A stretch of DNA of 64,000 bases from DASWIG01 sp965371445 (GTDB taxonomy: Bacteria > Acidobacteriota > Thermoanaerobaculia > Multivoradales > J023): the NCBI GenBank assembly GCA_965371445.1, contig CBDUYN010000031.1, positions 5,360 to 69,359 on the forward strand, in the 5' to 3' direction. A model generated the notes under the pieces. The model saw only the letters and a list, made by a program, of their open reading frames with translations, was not told the DNA's origin and searched no databases. The position numbers were made by a program, and so were the translations under genes. Positions 17,953 to 26,619 of this stretch are shown here, in pieces. Every line of letters begins with the position of its first letter. Position 1 is the first letter of the stretch.

Positions 17953-19173
17953 TCACGGCTCGGCGTAGAGCTGGAGATCGGTGCCGACCTTGTCGGCCAT
18001 GGCCATGGCGGTCTCAAGATTCGGATGGCGGACGATCAAGTAGCCGTCGGAGACCAGGGTCTGCTTCCAGTTGCGCCGCGGCTCCCCGACCTGCGAGAGG
18101 TTGACGCAGACGACGTGCTCGACGAGCTCGTGGAGGAGCTGTGCCAGGCCCTCGATGCGCGTGATGCGTCCGTGTCCCCGGGCGCGCTTGAAGATGACGA
18201 CCGCGTTGTACTTGCGCTCCACCTTCTGGGACAGCCGCCGGTGGCAGACGGCCTCGGCCCAGCCCTGGAAGACGTCGAGGTTGCAGCCGTAGTTCATGAG
18301 CTCGACCGACCGAGCGCCCGGCGGACGCGCCGCGATCTCCCCGAAGACCACCTCGCCGTCGGCCTTGCGGAACCACTCCATGTGGGTAAAGCCGGTCCCG
18401 AAGCCGAGCGCCTTCAAGACCCGGTGCCCCATCTCGCGGCCCCCCGCGAGGTGCTCCGCGTCGACGTCTCGGAGCGTCATGGTCTGGGGGCTGATCCATT
18501 CGGTGGTGCGGGCGATGAGCGGCGGCGGCCGGTACCAGGCGATGTTGAAGTAGAGGACCTCGCCGTCGGCGCAGATCGTGTCGAAGGTGTATTCCTCGCC
18601 TTCGACGAACTCTTCGACCGAGACCTCGGGCACGTGGCGCAGGCGCGGGAGGATCTCTTTCAATTCCTCCAGGGTGTCGATGCGGTAGGTGTCGGCCGAG
18701 CCCGCGCCGGCGATGGGCTTGACGCAGAGCGGATAGCCGATCTCCTCGGCGGCGTCTGAGACCTCGGCCACCGACGTCGCCCGAGCGTGACGGGGGGTGC
18801 GGATGCCGGCGTCGTCGAGGATCTGCTTCATCCGTCCCTTGTCGCGAAAGGGAATGGTTTCGGCGACCGTCAGCCCCGGCAGCTGTAGCTCTTCGCGGAG
18901 CCGCGCGGCGAGCAGCATCCCCGGCTCCCACAGGCATTCGACGCGCTCCAGGCCGGCGTGGGGCGGCCAGCGGCGCACCTCGGCGATGACCGCGTCCTCG
19001 TCCCAGAGGTTGCGCACCTGGAGGTAGTCGGTGAGGCTCGAGCGGGCGACGTCGGGCAGCGCGCCGATCGGCACGTCACCGACACCGAAGACCCGTGCCC
19101 CGACCTCCGCCAGGCCGTGAGTGAAGTACGGCATCTCCGCCGGGAACCCGGGAGAGAAAATGAGGACGTTCAT
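17953..19173 (-). CDS. ATP-grasp domain enzyme
   Basis: A 406-residue ATP-grasp ligase. N-terminal preATP-grasp fold (NVLIFSPGFPAEMPYFTHGL), lid and nucleotide-binding segments FRDKGRMKQILDDAGIRTPRHARA, GYPLCVKPIAGAGSADTYRI, VEEFVEGEEYTFDTICADGEV, and the metal-binding FGEIAARPPGARSVELMNYGCNLD (equivalent to E-x-N-x-R-x-PG). Such enzymes join a carboxylate to an amine or thiol through an acyl-phosphate. The substrate is not evident, and no peptide or purine biosynthesis genes are adjacent. Confidence 0.88.
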   Translation of the reverse strand: MNVLIFSPGFPAEMPYFTHGLAEVGARVFGVGDVPIGALPDVARSSLTDYLQVRNLWDEDAVIAEVRRWPPHAGLERVECLWEPGMLLAARLREELQLPGLTVAETIPFRDKGRMKQILDDAGIRTPRHARATSVAEVSDAAEEIGYPLCVKPIAGAGSADTYRIDTLEELKEILPRLRHVPEVSVEEFVEGEEYTFDTICADGEVLYFNIAWYRPPPLIARTTEWISPQTMTLRDVDAEHLAGGREMGHRVLKALGFGTGFTHMEWFRKADGEVVFGEIAARPPGARSVELMNYGCNLDVFQGWAEAVCHRRLSQKVERKYNAVVIFKRARGHGRITRIEGLAQLLHELVEHVVCVNLSQVGEPRRNWKQTLVSDGYLIVRHPNLETAMAMADKVGTDLQLYAEP

Positions 19174-19198
19174 CGCCCTCCGATCTTACTACCAAACA

Positions 19199-19227
19199 CC
19201 GTCCCCTTGGGGGGAACGAGGGGGGGC
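19199..19227 (+). repeat. Dispersed G/C-run repeat, copy A (intergenic)
   Basis: CCGTCCCCTTGGGGGG followed by two variable bases and CGAGGGGGG. Two further copies lie at 35139-35165 and 50025-50052. This copy is in the gap between the ATP-grasp start and the end of the LiaF-like gene. Confidence 0.7.
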
Positions 19228-19235
19228 TTCCCTGG

Positions 19236-20228
19236 CTAGTTCTCGATGCGTAGCTCGCCCATGCTGCCGGAGACCCTGAGCTTGATCGTCGGAGCGTCCT
19301 CGGGAAGGTTGCTGTAGTCGGCGCGATCGATGCGCCGCTCGCCAAGGGCGACGCTGGCGCGGTCGATCTCGACGCGGACGCCGTCGGGGAGCCAGACGCG
19401 GCAGGCGCCCATGCTGAAGTCGGCCCGAACCTCCGCGTCGCCGCGCCACTCGCCCTCCAGGTCGAGGAGCATCTCGCCCATGCCGTGCTTGACGTTGACG
19501 ACGCTCGGGCTTGCCGCGCCCAGGGAACGCACCTCGAGGTTGCCCATCGAGCTGTTGATCCGGAAGTCCTCCATCGGGTAGGGCAGCGGCTCGCGGAACT
19601 CCAGGAAGTGGTCGCCGGCGCTCAGGTCGAGGTCGACCCGGCTCACCCACAGCCCGCCGAGGTCGATCTCCGATTCGCCCATGCCGATCTTGCCCACCAC
19701 CTCGAGCGGATAGCCGCGGGGGATCGTGATCTCGACCCGGTTGTGGCCGCCCTCGCCGCCGCCGCGGAAGAGGAGCCCGAGCCATCCGCCCTTGCTGCCG
19801 AAGCCGACCTCGTAGGTCCAGTTGCCGTCTTCGTTCTGGGTGAACTCCTCGCTGAGCTGGAAGGCGTTGGAGTCGTAGTCGGCCTCGACGCGCAGCGGCT
19901 CGCCGGCGGGGCCGGGACGGATCGTGAACTCGCCCATCGAGAGGTCGAGCACCAGGCGTCCCGGGGCGACGTCGGGGGGGACGATCTCCTCGGGCAGGGG
20001 CAGGATCTCGGGGATCTCCGGCTGGTCCTGCCCGCCGTAGGCCTCCGGGAGCTCCGGCAGCTCGTGGCTCGCCTCTGTCTGCTCGGGGCTCGGCTCCTCG
20101 ATGTCGGTGGTGAGCTGGATGGCGCCGATCAAGAGGACGAAACCGACCGACAGGGCGAAAAGCCCCAGGCAGCCGAAACAGCCGTACTTGAAACATCCCG
20201 GGAGCTTGCTCTGGGTATCCTTGCTCAT
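19236..20228 (-). CDS. LiaF-like/DUF2154 membrane-anchored protein with six SMG-type repeats
   Basis: A 330-residue protein with one N-terminal transmembrane helix (CLGLFALSVGFVLLIGAIQL), a Pro/Glu-rich linker, then a beta-rich domain. A short motif recurs six times: LSMGEFTI, IGMGESEI, SSMGNLEV, HGMGEMLL, FSMGACRV, GSMGELRI, i.e. one per beta turn. The fold resembles the C-terminal domain of LiaF-type cell-envelope stress regulators and DUF4097. Together with the DUF4097 gene 1.4 kb away it hints at an envelope-sensing neighbourhood. It probably shares a transcript with the ATP-grasp gene downstream (62-base gap). Confidence 0.7.
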   Translation of the reverse strand: MSKDTQSKLPGCFKYGCFGCLGLFALSVGFVLLIGAIQLTTDIEEPSPEQTEASHELPELPEAYGGQDQPEIPEILPLPEEIVPPDVAPGRLVLDLSMGEFTIRPGPAGEPLRVEADYDSNAFQLSEEFTQNEDGNWTYEVGFGSKGGWLGLLFRGGGEGGHNRVEITIPRGYPLEVVGKIGMGESEIDLGGLWVSRVDLDLSAGDHFLEFREPLPYPMEDFRINSSMGNLEVRSLGAASPSVVNVKHGMGEMLLDLEGEWRGDAEVRADFSMGACRVWLPDGVRVEIDRASVALGERRIDRADYSNLPEDAPTIKLRVSGSMGELRIEN

Positions 20229-20284
20229 GCTTCTCCTTCCCTCGGCAGGCCTCGTGCGGATCCCGCCGGTCAGGGGATACTACG

Positions 20285-20722
20285 CTAGAGCGCGACGCTG
20301 GTTTCGCTCCCCATCACCTGGACCATCACCCGCCGCTGCCGCGGACGGTTGTCGAAGTCGCACAGGACGACCTGCTGCCAGGTGCCGAGGACGAGCCGTC
20401 CGCCGACGACCGGCACGGTAAAAGAGCCCCCGACGAGCGCCGAGCGGACGTGAGAGTAGCCGTTGCCGTCGCCCCAGCGCAAGTTGTGCTCATAGTGGCC
20501 GTCGCTCGGGGCGATCTCGCCGAGGACGCGCTTGAAGTCGGCGAGCGCGCCGTCTTCGTACTCGATGGTGGTGATCCCGGCGGTCGAGCCGGGGGTGAAG
20601 ACGAGGACCTGACCTTCGGTGACGCCGGATTCGGCGAGGGCGCGCTCGACCTCCGGGGTGAGGTTGTGGATGTCAGTGTCGGCACTCGTCGAGACGACAA
20701 GCTCGCGGCGGTGGATCTTCAT
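20285..20722 (-). CDS. YjbQ/UPF0047 family protein
   Basis: A 145-residue protein with the family signature: TPGSTAGITTIEYEDGALADF, HNLRWGDGNGYSHVRSALVG and LVLGTWQQVVLCDFDNRPRQRRVMVQVMG, carrying the conserved histidines of the trimeric enzyme. E. coli YjbQ can act as a secondary thiamine phosphate synthase; the true substrate of most members is unknown. Confidence 0.92.
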   Translation of the reverse strand: MKIHRRELVVSTSADTDIHNLTPEVERALAESGVTEGQVLVFTPGSTAGITTIEYEDGALADFKRVLGEIAPSDGHYEHNLRWGDGNGYSHVRSALVGGSFTVPVVGGRLVLGTWQQVVLCDFDNRPRQRRVMVQVMGSETSVAL

Positions 20723-20793
20723 CGGACGTAGACGTTACACCACCCTGGGCGAGACTGGACCTTTCCGCCTCTCGGGACTAAACTCCCGCCGCG

Positions 20794-22845
20794 ATGCGAG
20801 AACCGAGCCGGAGACTTCTCAACTACGCCTACATGCGCCTCGCCCGCGACCTCGACCTGCGCTTCAGCGCGCTCTTGAAGACCGGGCGCCTCTCGAAGTG
20901 GTACAGCCAGATCGGCGGCGAGGCGACGACGGCCGCTGCCGGGATGGCGCTCGAGGAGGGCGACGTCCTCTGCTCGCTGCACCGCGACCTGGGGGCGATC
21001 CTCGCGGTCTACCTCGACCCGGCCCGCGCCTTCCCGGACTCCGGCTTCGGCGAAGAGGACGGCCGGCGGCCCGAGCCGCGCGAGCTCCTCTACCGCCTCT
21101 GTTGCCAGCTCATGGGCCGCGCCGACGGCTTCTCGGGCGGCGTCGAGCGCTCCTTCCACTACGGTTACCTCGACCCGGATCGCGGCATCCGTCACGTCGG
21201 CATGATTAGCCACCTGGGAGCCATGATCCCGGTGGCCGCGGGCTGTGCCTTCGCCTTGAAGAAGTCGGGCGGCGACCGGCTGGCGATCAACTTCATCGGC
21301 GACGGTGGCACCTCGACGGGCGACTTTCACGAGGGGCTCAACATGGCCGCGGTGTGGAAGCTGCCGCTCATCCTCGTGATCGAGAACAACGGCTACGCCT
21401 TTGCGACGCCAGCCTCGGACCAGTACGTCGCCGAGCGGCTCTCGGAGCGCGCGGTGGGCTACGGCATCGCCGGCGAGACCATCGACGGTAACGACCCCGA
21501 GGCCGTTGCCGAGGCGCTGGAGCGTGCCGTCCGCCGCGCCCGCTCGGGCGAAGGGCCGACCTTGATCGAGGCCATGCTCGGACGGATGCGCGGCCACAGC
21601 GAGGGCGACGACTCCCTCAAGGTCGTCCCCGAGGACGAGCTGAAGCGGTACATGGACGAGGACCCGGTCCCCGCCTACGCCGAACGGCTAAAAGCCGAGT
21701 GGGTCCTGACCGACAAGGTCCGCGAGGAGCTCGAGGCGCGCATCACGGAGCTTGTCGAGGAGGCCGTCGAGCGGGCCGCCGAGTCCGAGGACCCGCCGGC
21801 CGAACGGGCTTTCCGTCCGGTCTTCCATCCCGGCGGGCAGGACGGCGTCCCGGAGCCGGTCATCCCCGCCGACGCGCCGCTGGAGACTTACATCGACGGC
21901 GTCCACCAGGCTTTGAAAGAAGAGATGGAGCGCGACGAATCCGTCGTCCTGATGGGGCAGGACATCGCCCGCTTCGAAGGCGCCTTCCGGGTAACGCGGG
22001 GTTTTTGGGAGAGGTGGCCGGAACGCGTCCTGGACACGCCGGTCGCCGAGAGCGGGACGCTCGGCATCGCGGCGGGCGCGGCGCTTCTCGGCTACCGGCC
22101 GGTCGTCGAGATGCAGTTCGGCGACTTCATCACCTGTGGCTTCAACCAGATGACGAACGTCATCGCCAAGCTCTACTACCGTTTCGAGCGGCCGGTGCCG
22201 CTCGTGGTCCGGCTGCCGGTGGGCGGCGGCGTCGGCGCGGGGCCGTTTCACTCGCAGCACCCCGAGGCCTGGTTCGTCCACAACCCGGGGTTGAAGGTCG
22301 TCTGCCCGGCCACCGCCGAGGACGCGAAGCTCCTCTTGAAAGCAGCCATCCGCGACCCGAACCCCGTGGTCTTCTGCGAGCACAAGTTCCTCTACCGGCG
22401 GATCAAGGCGGCTCTGCCCCAGGGCGGCGGCGTCGGCGTCCTCGGGGAGGCGAAGGTGCGCCGCGAGGGATCCGACGTCACCCTCGTCAGCTACGGCGTC
22501 TCGGTGTGGACGTGCCTGGAAGCGGCCGAGGAGCTGGCAAAAGAGGGCGTCGAGGCCGAAGTCGTGGACCTGCGGACCCTCGTCCCGTTCGACGAGGGGG
22601 CGGTCCTCGCTTCGGTCCGGAAGACGAACCGGGCGGTCGTCGTCCACGAGGCCCCTTTGACAGGCGGCTTCGGCGGCGAGGTGGCCGCACGGATTGCCGA
22701 GGGCGCCTTCGGCTGGCTCGACGCGCCGGTCAAGCGCGTCGGACACGTGGACCGGCCGTCGCCGTATTTCAAGAAGCTCGAGCAGGAGCTCTTGCCGTCG
22801 AAGGACAAGGTCCTTGACGTCGTCCGAGAAGTCCTGGCCTACTAA
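20794..22845 (+). CDS. 2-oxoacid dehydrogenase E1, alpha and beta subunits fused
   Basis: A 683-residue thiamine-diphosphate enzyme. The N-terminal half (to about residue 345) is E1 alpha: ThDP motif GDGGTSTGDFHEGLNMAAVW and ENNGYAFATPASDQY; the C-terminal half is E1 beta: VLMGQDIARFEGAFRVTRGF, PVAESGTLGIAAGAALLGYRPVVEMQFGDF, and a transketolase C domain. The two are normally separate genes. It resembles branched-chain/pyruvate dehydrogenase E1 and would need E2 and E3, which are not adjacent. The start is 71 bases from the divergent YjbQ gene. Confidence 0.9.
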   Translation: MREPSRRLLNYAYMRLARDLDLRFSALLKTGRLSKWYSQIGGEATTAAAGMALEEGDVLCSLHRDLGAILAVYLDPARAFPDSGFGEEDGRRPEPRELLYRLCCQLMGRADGFSGGVERSFHYGYLDPDRGIRHVGMISHLGAMIPVAAGCAFALKKSGGDRLAINFIGDGGTSTGDFHEGLNMAAVWKLPLILVIENNGYAFATPASDQYVAERLSERAVGYGIAGETIDGNDPEAVAEALERAVRRARSGEGPTLIEAMLGRMRGHSEGDDSLKVVPEDELKRYMDEDPVPAYAERLKAEWVLTDKVREELEARITELVEEAVERAAESEDPPAERAFRPVFHPGGQDGVPEPVIPADAPLETYIDGVHQALKEEMERDESVVLMGQDIARFEGAFRVTRGFWERWPERVLDTPVAESGTLGIAAGAALLGYRPVVEMQFGDFITCGFNQMTNVIAKLYYRFERPVPLVVRLPVGGGVGAGPFHSQHPEAWFVHNPGLKVVCPATAEDAKLLLKAAIRDPNPVVFCEHKFLYRRIKAALPQGGGVGVLGEAKVRREGSDVTLVSYGVSVWTCLEAAEELAKEGVEAEVVDLRTLVPFDEGAVLASVRKTNRAVVVHEAPLTGGFGGEVAARIAEGAFGWLDAPVKRVGHVDRPSPYFKKLEQELLPSKDKVLDVVREVLAY

Positions 22846-22880
22846 CGATTCACGTTCTGGAAAAGGAAGGGAGACGAAAG

Positions 22881-23432
22881 ATGGCGAAATGGACTTTGGA
22901 GCCCGGTCATACCGCGGCGGAATTCTCGGTTCGGCACATGATGGTGACGAACGTACGTGGAGCTTTCAAGAACGTCCACGGCACCCTGGAGTTCGATCCC
23001 GAGGATCCCGGCAAGCTCTCAGTGGAGGTCACGATCGACGCGAAAGGGATCTGGTCCGGCGACGCCGACCGCGACGCGCATCTGTGCAACGCCGACTTCC
23101 TCGACGTCGAGAACCACCCCGAGATCACCTTCAAGGGCGCGGACGTCGAGCTCCTGGGCGGCCATGACTTCGCGGTCACCGGCGAGTTGACGATCCGGGG
23201 AGTGACCCGAAAGGTAACGCTCAAGGTCCGCTACCTCGGCCAATGGGCGACACCGTGGTGGGAAGACGGCGAGGACAAGGGTCCGAAGACCCGCGCCGGC
23301 TTCGTGGCGACGACGACGATCAACCGTCATGACTTCGGGATGACCTGGAACGGCACGCTCGACCGTGGGGGTGTGGTCGTGGGCGACACCGTGGAGATCA
23401 CCCTCGACGCCGAAGCCGTCCTCGACTCCTGA
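22881..23432 (+). CDS. YceI family lipocalin-like protein
   Basis: A 183-residue protein with the YceI pattern: WTLEPGHTAAEFSVRHMMVTNVRGAFKNVHGTL, the D-x-RD-x-HL motif DADRDAHLCNADFLDVENHPEITF, and INRHDFGMTWN. YceI proteins form a beta-barrel that binds polyisoprenoids or similar lipids. No signal peptide is visible, so this one is predicted to be cytoplasmic. AAGGAAGG lies upstream of the ATG. Confidence 0.93.
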   Translation: MAKWTLEPGHTAAEFSVRHMMVTNVRGAFKNVHGTLEFDPEDPGKLSVEVTIDAKGIWSGDADRDAHLCNADFLDVENHPEITFKGADVELLGGHDFAVTGELTIRGVTRKVTLKVRYLGQWATPWWEDGEDKGPKTRAGFVATTTINRHDFGMTWNGTLDRGGVVVGDTVEITLDAEAVLDS

Positions 23433-23567
23433 AGCTCTTCGGGACACTTCTCGGGGCTACCATGAGAAGTCCCTTCCAGGGGACGGGTCGCGCTCGACGG
23501 CGAACACCTCAAGACACCTCGCCTGTGATAGTCTGAGGCGAGCGGCCACCGAGCCGCAGGAGGCACC

Positions 23568-24506
23568 ATGAGCCCGAAAGCAGCCCTCGCAGAGCTCGAC
23601 TTTGAGCTCGTCACGGCAGACGGAGTCCCCATGGACAACCCCTACCACCGGATGCAGATGAATTTCTTCATCTCGCTGATCCGTTCCCGGATGCTGGAGC
23701 TCGGACGCACCGACTTCTTTGCGGGAGGCGACATGTTCGTCTACTACTCGGTGGAGCAGGCGCAGGCGGTGGCCGAAGAGGAGCGCCAGCTCGCCCTCTT
23801 CGAAGCCGGGCAACGCCCCGAGAAGCCGAAAAAGACCGCTTTCCGCGGCCCCGACGTCTTCCTCGTCCAAAACGTCGATGCCAAGCGCGAGCGGTACGCC
23901 TGGGTCTCCTGGGAAGAGGGCGACCGTCTCCCCGACCTCATCGTGGAGCTGCTCTCGCCATCGACGGCGGCCTACGACCGCGGCGAGAAGAAGCGGCTTT
24001 ACGAGCAGACCTTCAAGACTTCGGAGTACTTCCTCTACCCTCCGCAGGGCCTGACGCTGGAGGGCTTTCGCCTCCTGGACAACTCCTACCAGCCGATCGC
24101 CAGGTCGGCGACGGGCCGTCTGTGGAGCCGCGAGCTCGAGGTCGAGCTCGGGGTGTGGCACGGCGAGTACGACGGGCTGACGGACAACTGGTTGCGTCTC
24201 TTCCGTCCCGACGGCCGGCTGATACCGACCGAGGCGGAACGGGAGCGCCAGCGTGCCGAAGAGGCGCGTCAGCGTGCCGAGGAGGAACGGCAGCGCGCCG
24301 AGCAGTCGGATCAGCGTGCCGAAGAGGCGCGCCAACGCGCCGAAGAGGAGCGCCAGCGCGCCGAGCAGTCAGATCAGCGCGCCGAGCAGGCAGAGCAGCG
24401 CCTCGCCCAGGAGCTTCAGCATGCCAAAGAGGAGCGTCAGCGTGCAGAGGCCGCCGAGGCCGAGCTCGCGCGCCTGCGTGCCCGCCTCGACGGAAGCGAG
24501 GGTTGA
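23568..24506 (+). CDS. Uma2-family PD-(D/E)XK protein with a long coiled-coil tail
   Basis: Residues 1 to about 215 are a Uma2 (DUF820) domain: FRGPDVFLVQNV, LPDLIVELLSPSTAAYDRGEKKRLYEQ (catalytic D...E-x-x containing region) and SEYFLYPPQGLTLEGFRL. The C-terminal 95 residues are a highly charged coiled coil built from ERQRAE / EARQRAE / QSDQRAE heptads. Uma2 proteins are restriction-endonuclease-like and expand in cyanobacteria and some high-GC phyla; their role is unknown. The 312-residue length exceeds the usual 190-220 because of the tail. Confidence 0.85.
   Translation: MSPKAALAELDFELVTADGVPMDNPYHRMQMNFFISLIRSRMLELGRTDFFAGGDMFVYYSVEQAQAVAEEERQLALFEAGQRPEKPKKTAFRGPDVFLVQNVDAKRERYAWVSWEEGDRLPDLIVELLSPSTAAYDRGEKKRLYEQTFKTSEYFLYPPQGLTLEGFRLLDNSYQPIARSATGRLWSRELEVELGVWHGEYDGLTDNWLRLFRPDGRLIPTEAERERQRAEEARQRAEEERQRAEQSDQRAEEARQRAEEERQRAEQSDQRAEQAEQRLAQELQHAKEERQRAEAAEAELARLRARLDGSEG
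24258..24383 (+). repeat. 63-bp tandem duplication inside the Uma2 coiled coil
   Basis: Two copies of a 63-base unit (24258-24320 and 24321-24383) encode EEARQRAEEERQRAEQSDQR-type 21-residue blocks, exactly three heptads each, so expansion or contraction keeps the coiled-coil phase. Confidence 0.85.
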
Positions 24507-24551
24507 CCTCGCGGGCTTGGGTCGGCGCCAACCTCTTCGACGAGCTCTTCC

Positions 24552-24734
24552 ATCGGAGTTTCAGCGGACCCTGCAGGAGGCCCGCGATGGCCAGAGCTAC
24601 AAGGCGACGGTTCTCGGCTGGCCGGACTGCACCGCCGCGGGGGGCACACGAGAAGAGGCCCTGGCGAAGCCGAGTGAGGCGCTTCGCCGAGACGGCCTTG
24701 GAGCGGGAATTCGAGGGTCCGCGCCAAGCCTAAG
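24552..24734 (+). pseudogene. HicB-like antitoxin remnant
   Basis: The frame reads EFQRTLQEARDGQSYKATVL then GWPDCTAAGGTREEALAK, which is the HicB core (YxATV-x-GWPDC-x-A-x-GxTREEALA). There is no start codon, and the C-terminal part (ETALEREFEGPRQA before a stop at about 24734) continues in another frame, so the gene is frameshifted and dead. Confidence 0.6.
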
Positions 24735-25193
24735 CGCGCCAGTGGCAGGCCAGGGCGGTCCTGGAGCGAGGCCACCAAGGCTCCCCGCCGTCTCTCGGCT
24801 GGAGGGTACGAGGCGTCCTGGAGCGACAAGTCGAAGCGCGGCGCGAGCCATTCCCTTCCTCCCCTCCCGGCACTTGCACGAGGACTGATTTGGTGCTAAG
24901 ATCCTCACCCACCACAGAACCGGTGCCCGCGGAGGTGACCGTCTCGGTACCCAGCGGGAGGACTGGAGGTGTCGCTCAGTGTTGATGGAGTACTGGCATA
25001 GTCGATGGACACTGTTGAGAGTGTGCGTAGGGTGGTTCGGGGAGAGCCCATTAGACTCCGGGGAGCCCTCGATTCCCTCGCGATCGCGTGGTGGCCCCTA
25101 GCGACGAGGACGTCGAGTTGGCTGCTGGAGAATTTAGAAGTGCCGGACAAGGTATGTCGCCATGTGCTACGGTTAGGAAGGATAGTGCCATGA
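24735..25193. other. Gene-poor stretch
   Basis: No convincing gene, RNA or repeat is seen. The GC content falls noticeably after about 24970, towards the GAF remnant that follows, which suggests imported or decaying sequence. Confidence 0.5.
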
Positions 25194-25967
25194 GTGTTAA
25201 ACCAGGAGAGTTTGTGCTGGATGAGAATCGATGATGATCAACATATCTTACAGATCAAAGCCCGGCTGGGCACGCCTCGCGAGCACCGTAAATCAGAGCC
25301 TATCTTTAGAATTGGCGAGGGAGTAGCAGGCCAGGTCGTTGAAACCTTGAAGTCGCGCAACTGTCCCGACGTCAGTAGCGATCCATCCTTCCAGCCCTCA
25401 CGCTCAGGCTTGAACTTCATGTCCGTACTTTCAGTTCCGATCATTCATGACGGTCGCGCCATTGCGGTAATCAATGCCGATGCGAATCGAATTAACGGCT
25501 TTTCCGAGAGGCACGTCCAGATCCTGGAGCATGTCGCGGCGTCTGTAGCAGAGCCTATTGCAAGGAAGGTCAGCGTTATTGATGCGCTTCTTGACGTGGG
25601 GAAAGACTTGGTGCGCCTACCCCGAGATGGTGGCGTTGAGCCCGTTCTGAAAAAAATTGCCGAAGCAGCTGTGAAGTCTCTTGGTGCCGACATAGTGACC
25701 CTTTACCAGTATGACGAAAGCCGTGATGAATTCCTCGTGGAAGGGACCGGACCTACTATCGGCGGACGGTTAGTAGACGATAGCCCGATGAGAACAAAGG
25801 TTTATCCCGGAGACGTACCTTTCACCGTTGTTCGAAGCCAACAGTCCGGTTTCTATGCCGATGTCAGTCAGGTTCCCTTTCTGACCGGACAAGTTGTGCG
25901 GCCCGGCTCTGAGCCCCGTCCACGTTTCATAGATCGAGAAGGCATCCAGTCCATGGCTGCGCTTCTT
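25194..25967 (+). pseudogene. Truncated tandem-GAF protein of atypical composition
   Basis: An open frame contains one GAF domain lacking its first strands (RIGEGVAGQVVETLKSRN, FMSVLSVPIIHDGRAIAVINAD, FSERHVQILEHVAASVAEPI) and most of a second (LLDVGKDLVRLPRDGGVEPVLKKIAEAAV, ADIVTLYQYDESRDEF, FIDREGIQSMAALL). After about 25967 the frame runs into the antisense of a DUF4301 copy, so the gene is cut at both ends. Base composition is visibly less GC-rich than its neighbours, suggesting transfer. GAF domains bind cyclic nucleotides or small ligands. Confidence 0.7.
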
Positions 25968-25969
25968 TC

Positions 25970-26608
25970 CCAGGTTCCCGATCAGCGACCCGTGGCCTCC
26001 GGGCCGAAAGACCAGCCGGCCCTCGGAGTCGCGGAAGGGGCCGCCATCGGGATCGCCGGCCACCGTGTCGGTCGACGGCTCCTGGAACGAGAAGCTGACC
26101 TCGAAGCGCGCCCCGAGCTCGCTCTCGAGGCGTGACCGGACCTTTCCGAGGTGTGAGCGGAAGAGCTCCTCGTGCGCTGCAAGCACCGTGAAGTGGAGCC
26201 GGCATAGGCCATCGCCACTGCGAACGTGGCCGGCAGCTTCCACCAGGTGCTCCTCGAAGGGTGTCCGGACGTAGCCCTCGCCATAACGATGAAAGGGCAC
26301 GAGCCCCTTGGGCAGGTGGGCGAGACCCAGGCCGTCCGCGTCGAGAGTCGCGGCGAGGAGAGCATCGACTCCGGTCTCGGCGAGCGAGGTCCCGCGCTCG
26401 CTCAACAGCGCGTCGAGAGCGTCGCGAAACGGCAGACCTCCTCGGAGAGGACGACGATCCCGTCGTCGGGCGTCGCTGGGGCCACCAGCTCCAGCGCCGA
26501 CGACGGCTTACGACACAGCTCGAGCTGACGGTGGAACATCGCCTCGGCAAGCCCACGGCGAGCGATCGTGGCCCGATCGTCGTCCGTCAGCGCGAGCTGC
26601 GTCGTCAC
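25970..26608 (-). pseudogene. Second, decayed DUF4301 copy
   Basis: A duplicate of the DUF4301 part of the gene immediately upstream. It begins with GTG at 26608 (TTQLALTDDDRATIARRGLA, then a segment ending DDGIVVLSEE), 11 bases after the upstream stop. About 60 residues matching the nucleotide-binding region are then missing, the frame shifts, and homology resumes at RDALDALLSERGTSLAETG, ending at RPGGHGSLIGNLG at about 25970 where the GAF fragment begins. Internal deletion plus 3' truncation make it non-functional. Confidence 0.8.
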
Positions 26609-26619
26609 GGGCCGACCCC

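Noticed and set aside
24735..26610. Integrated phage or integrative element
   Set aside because: No integrase, recombinase, tRNA attachment site or terminal repeats are visible; the patch is better explained by duplication, deletion and a short imported fragment.
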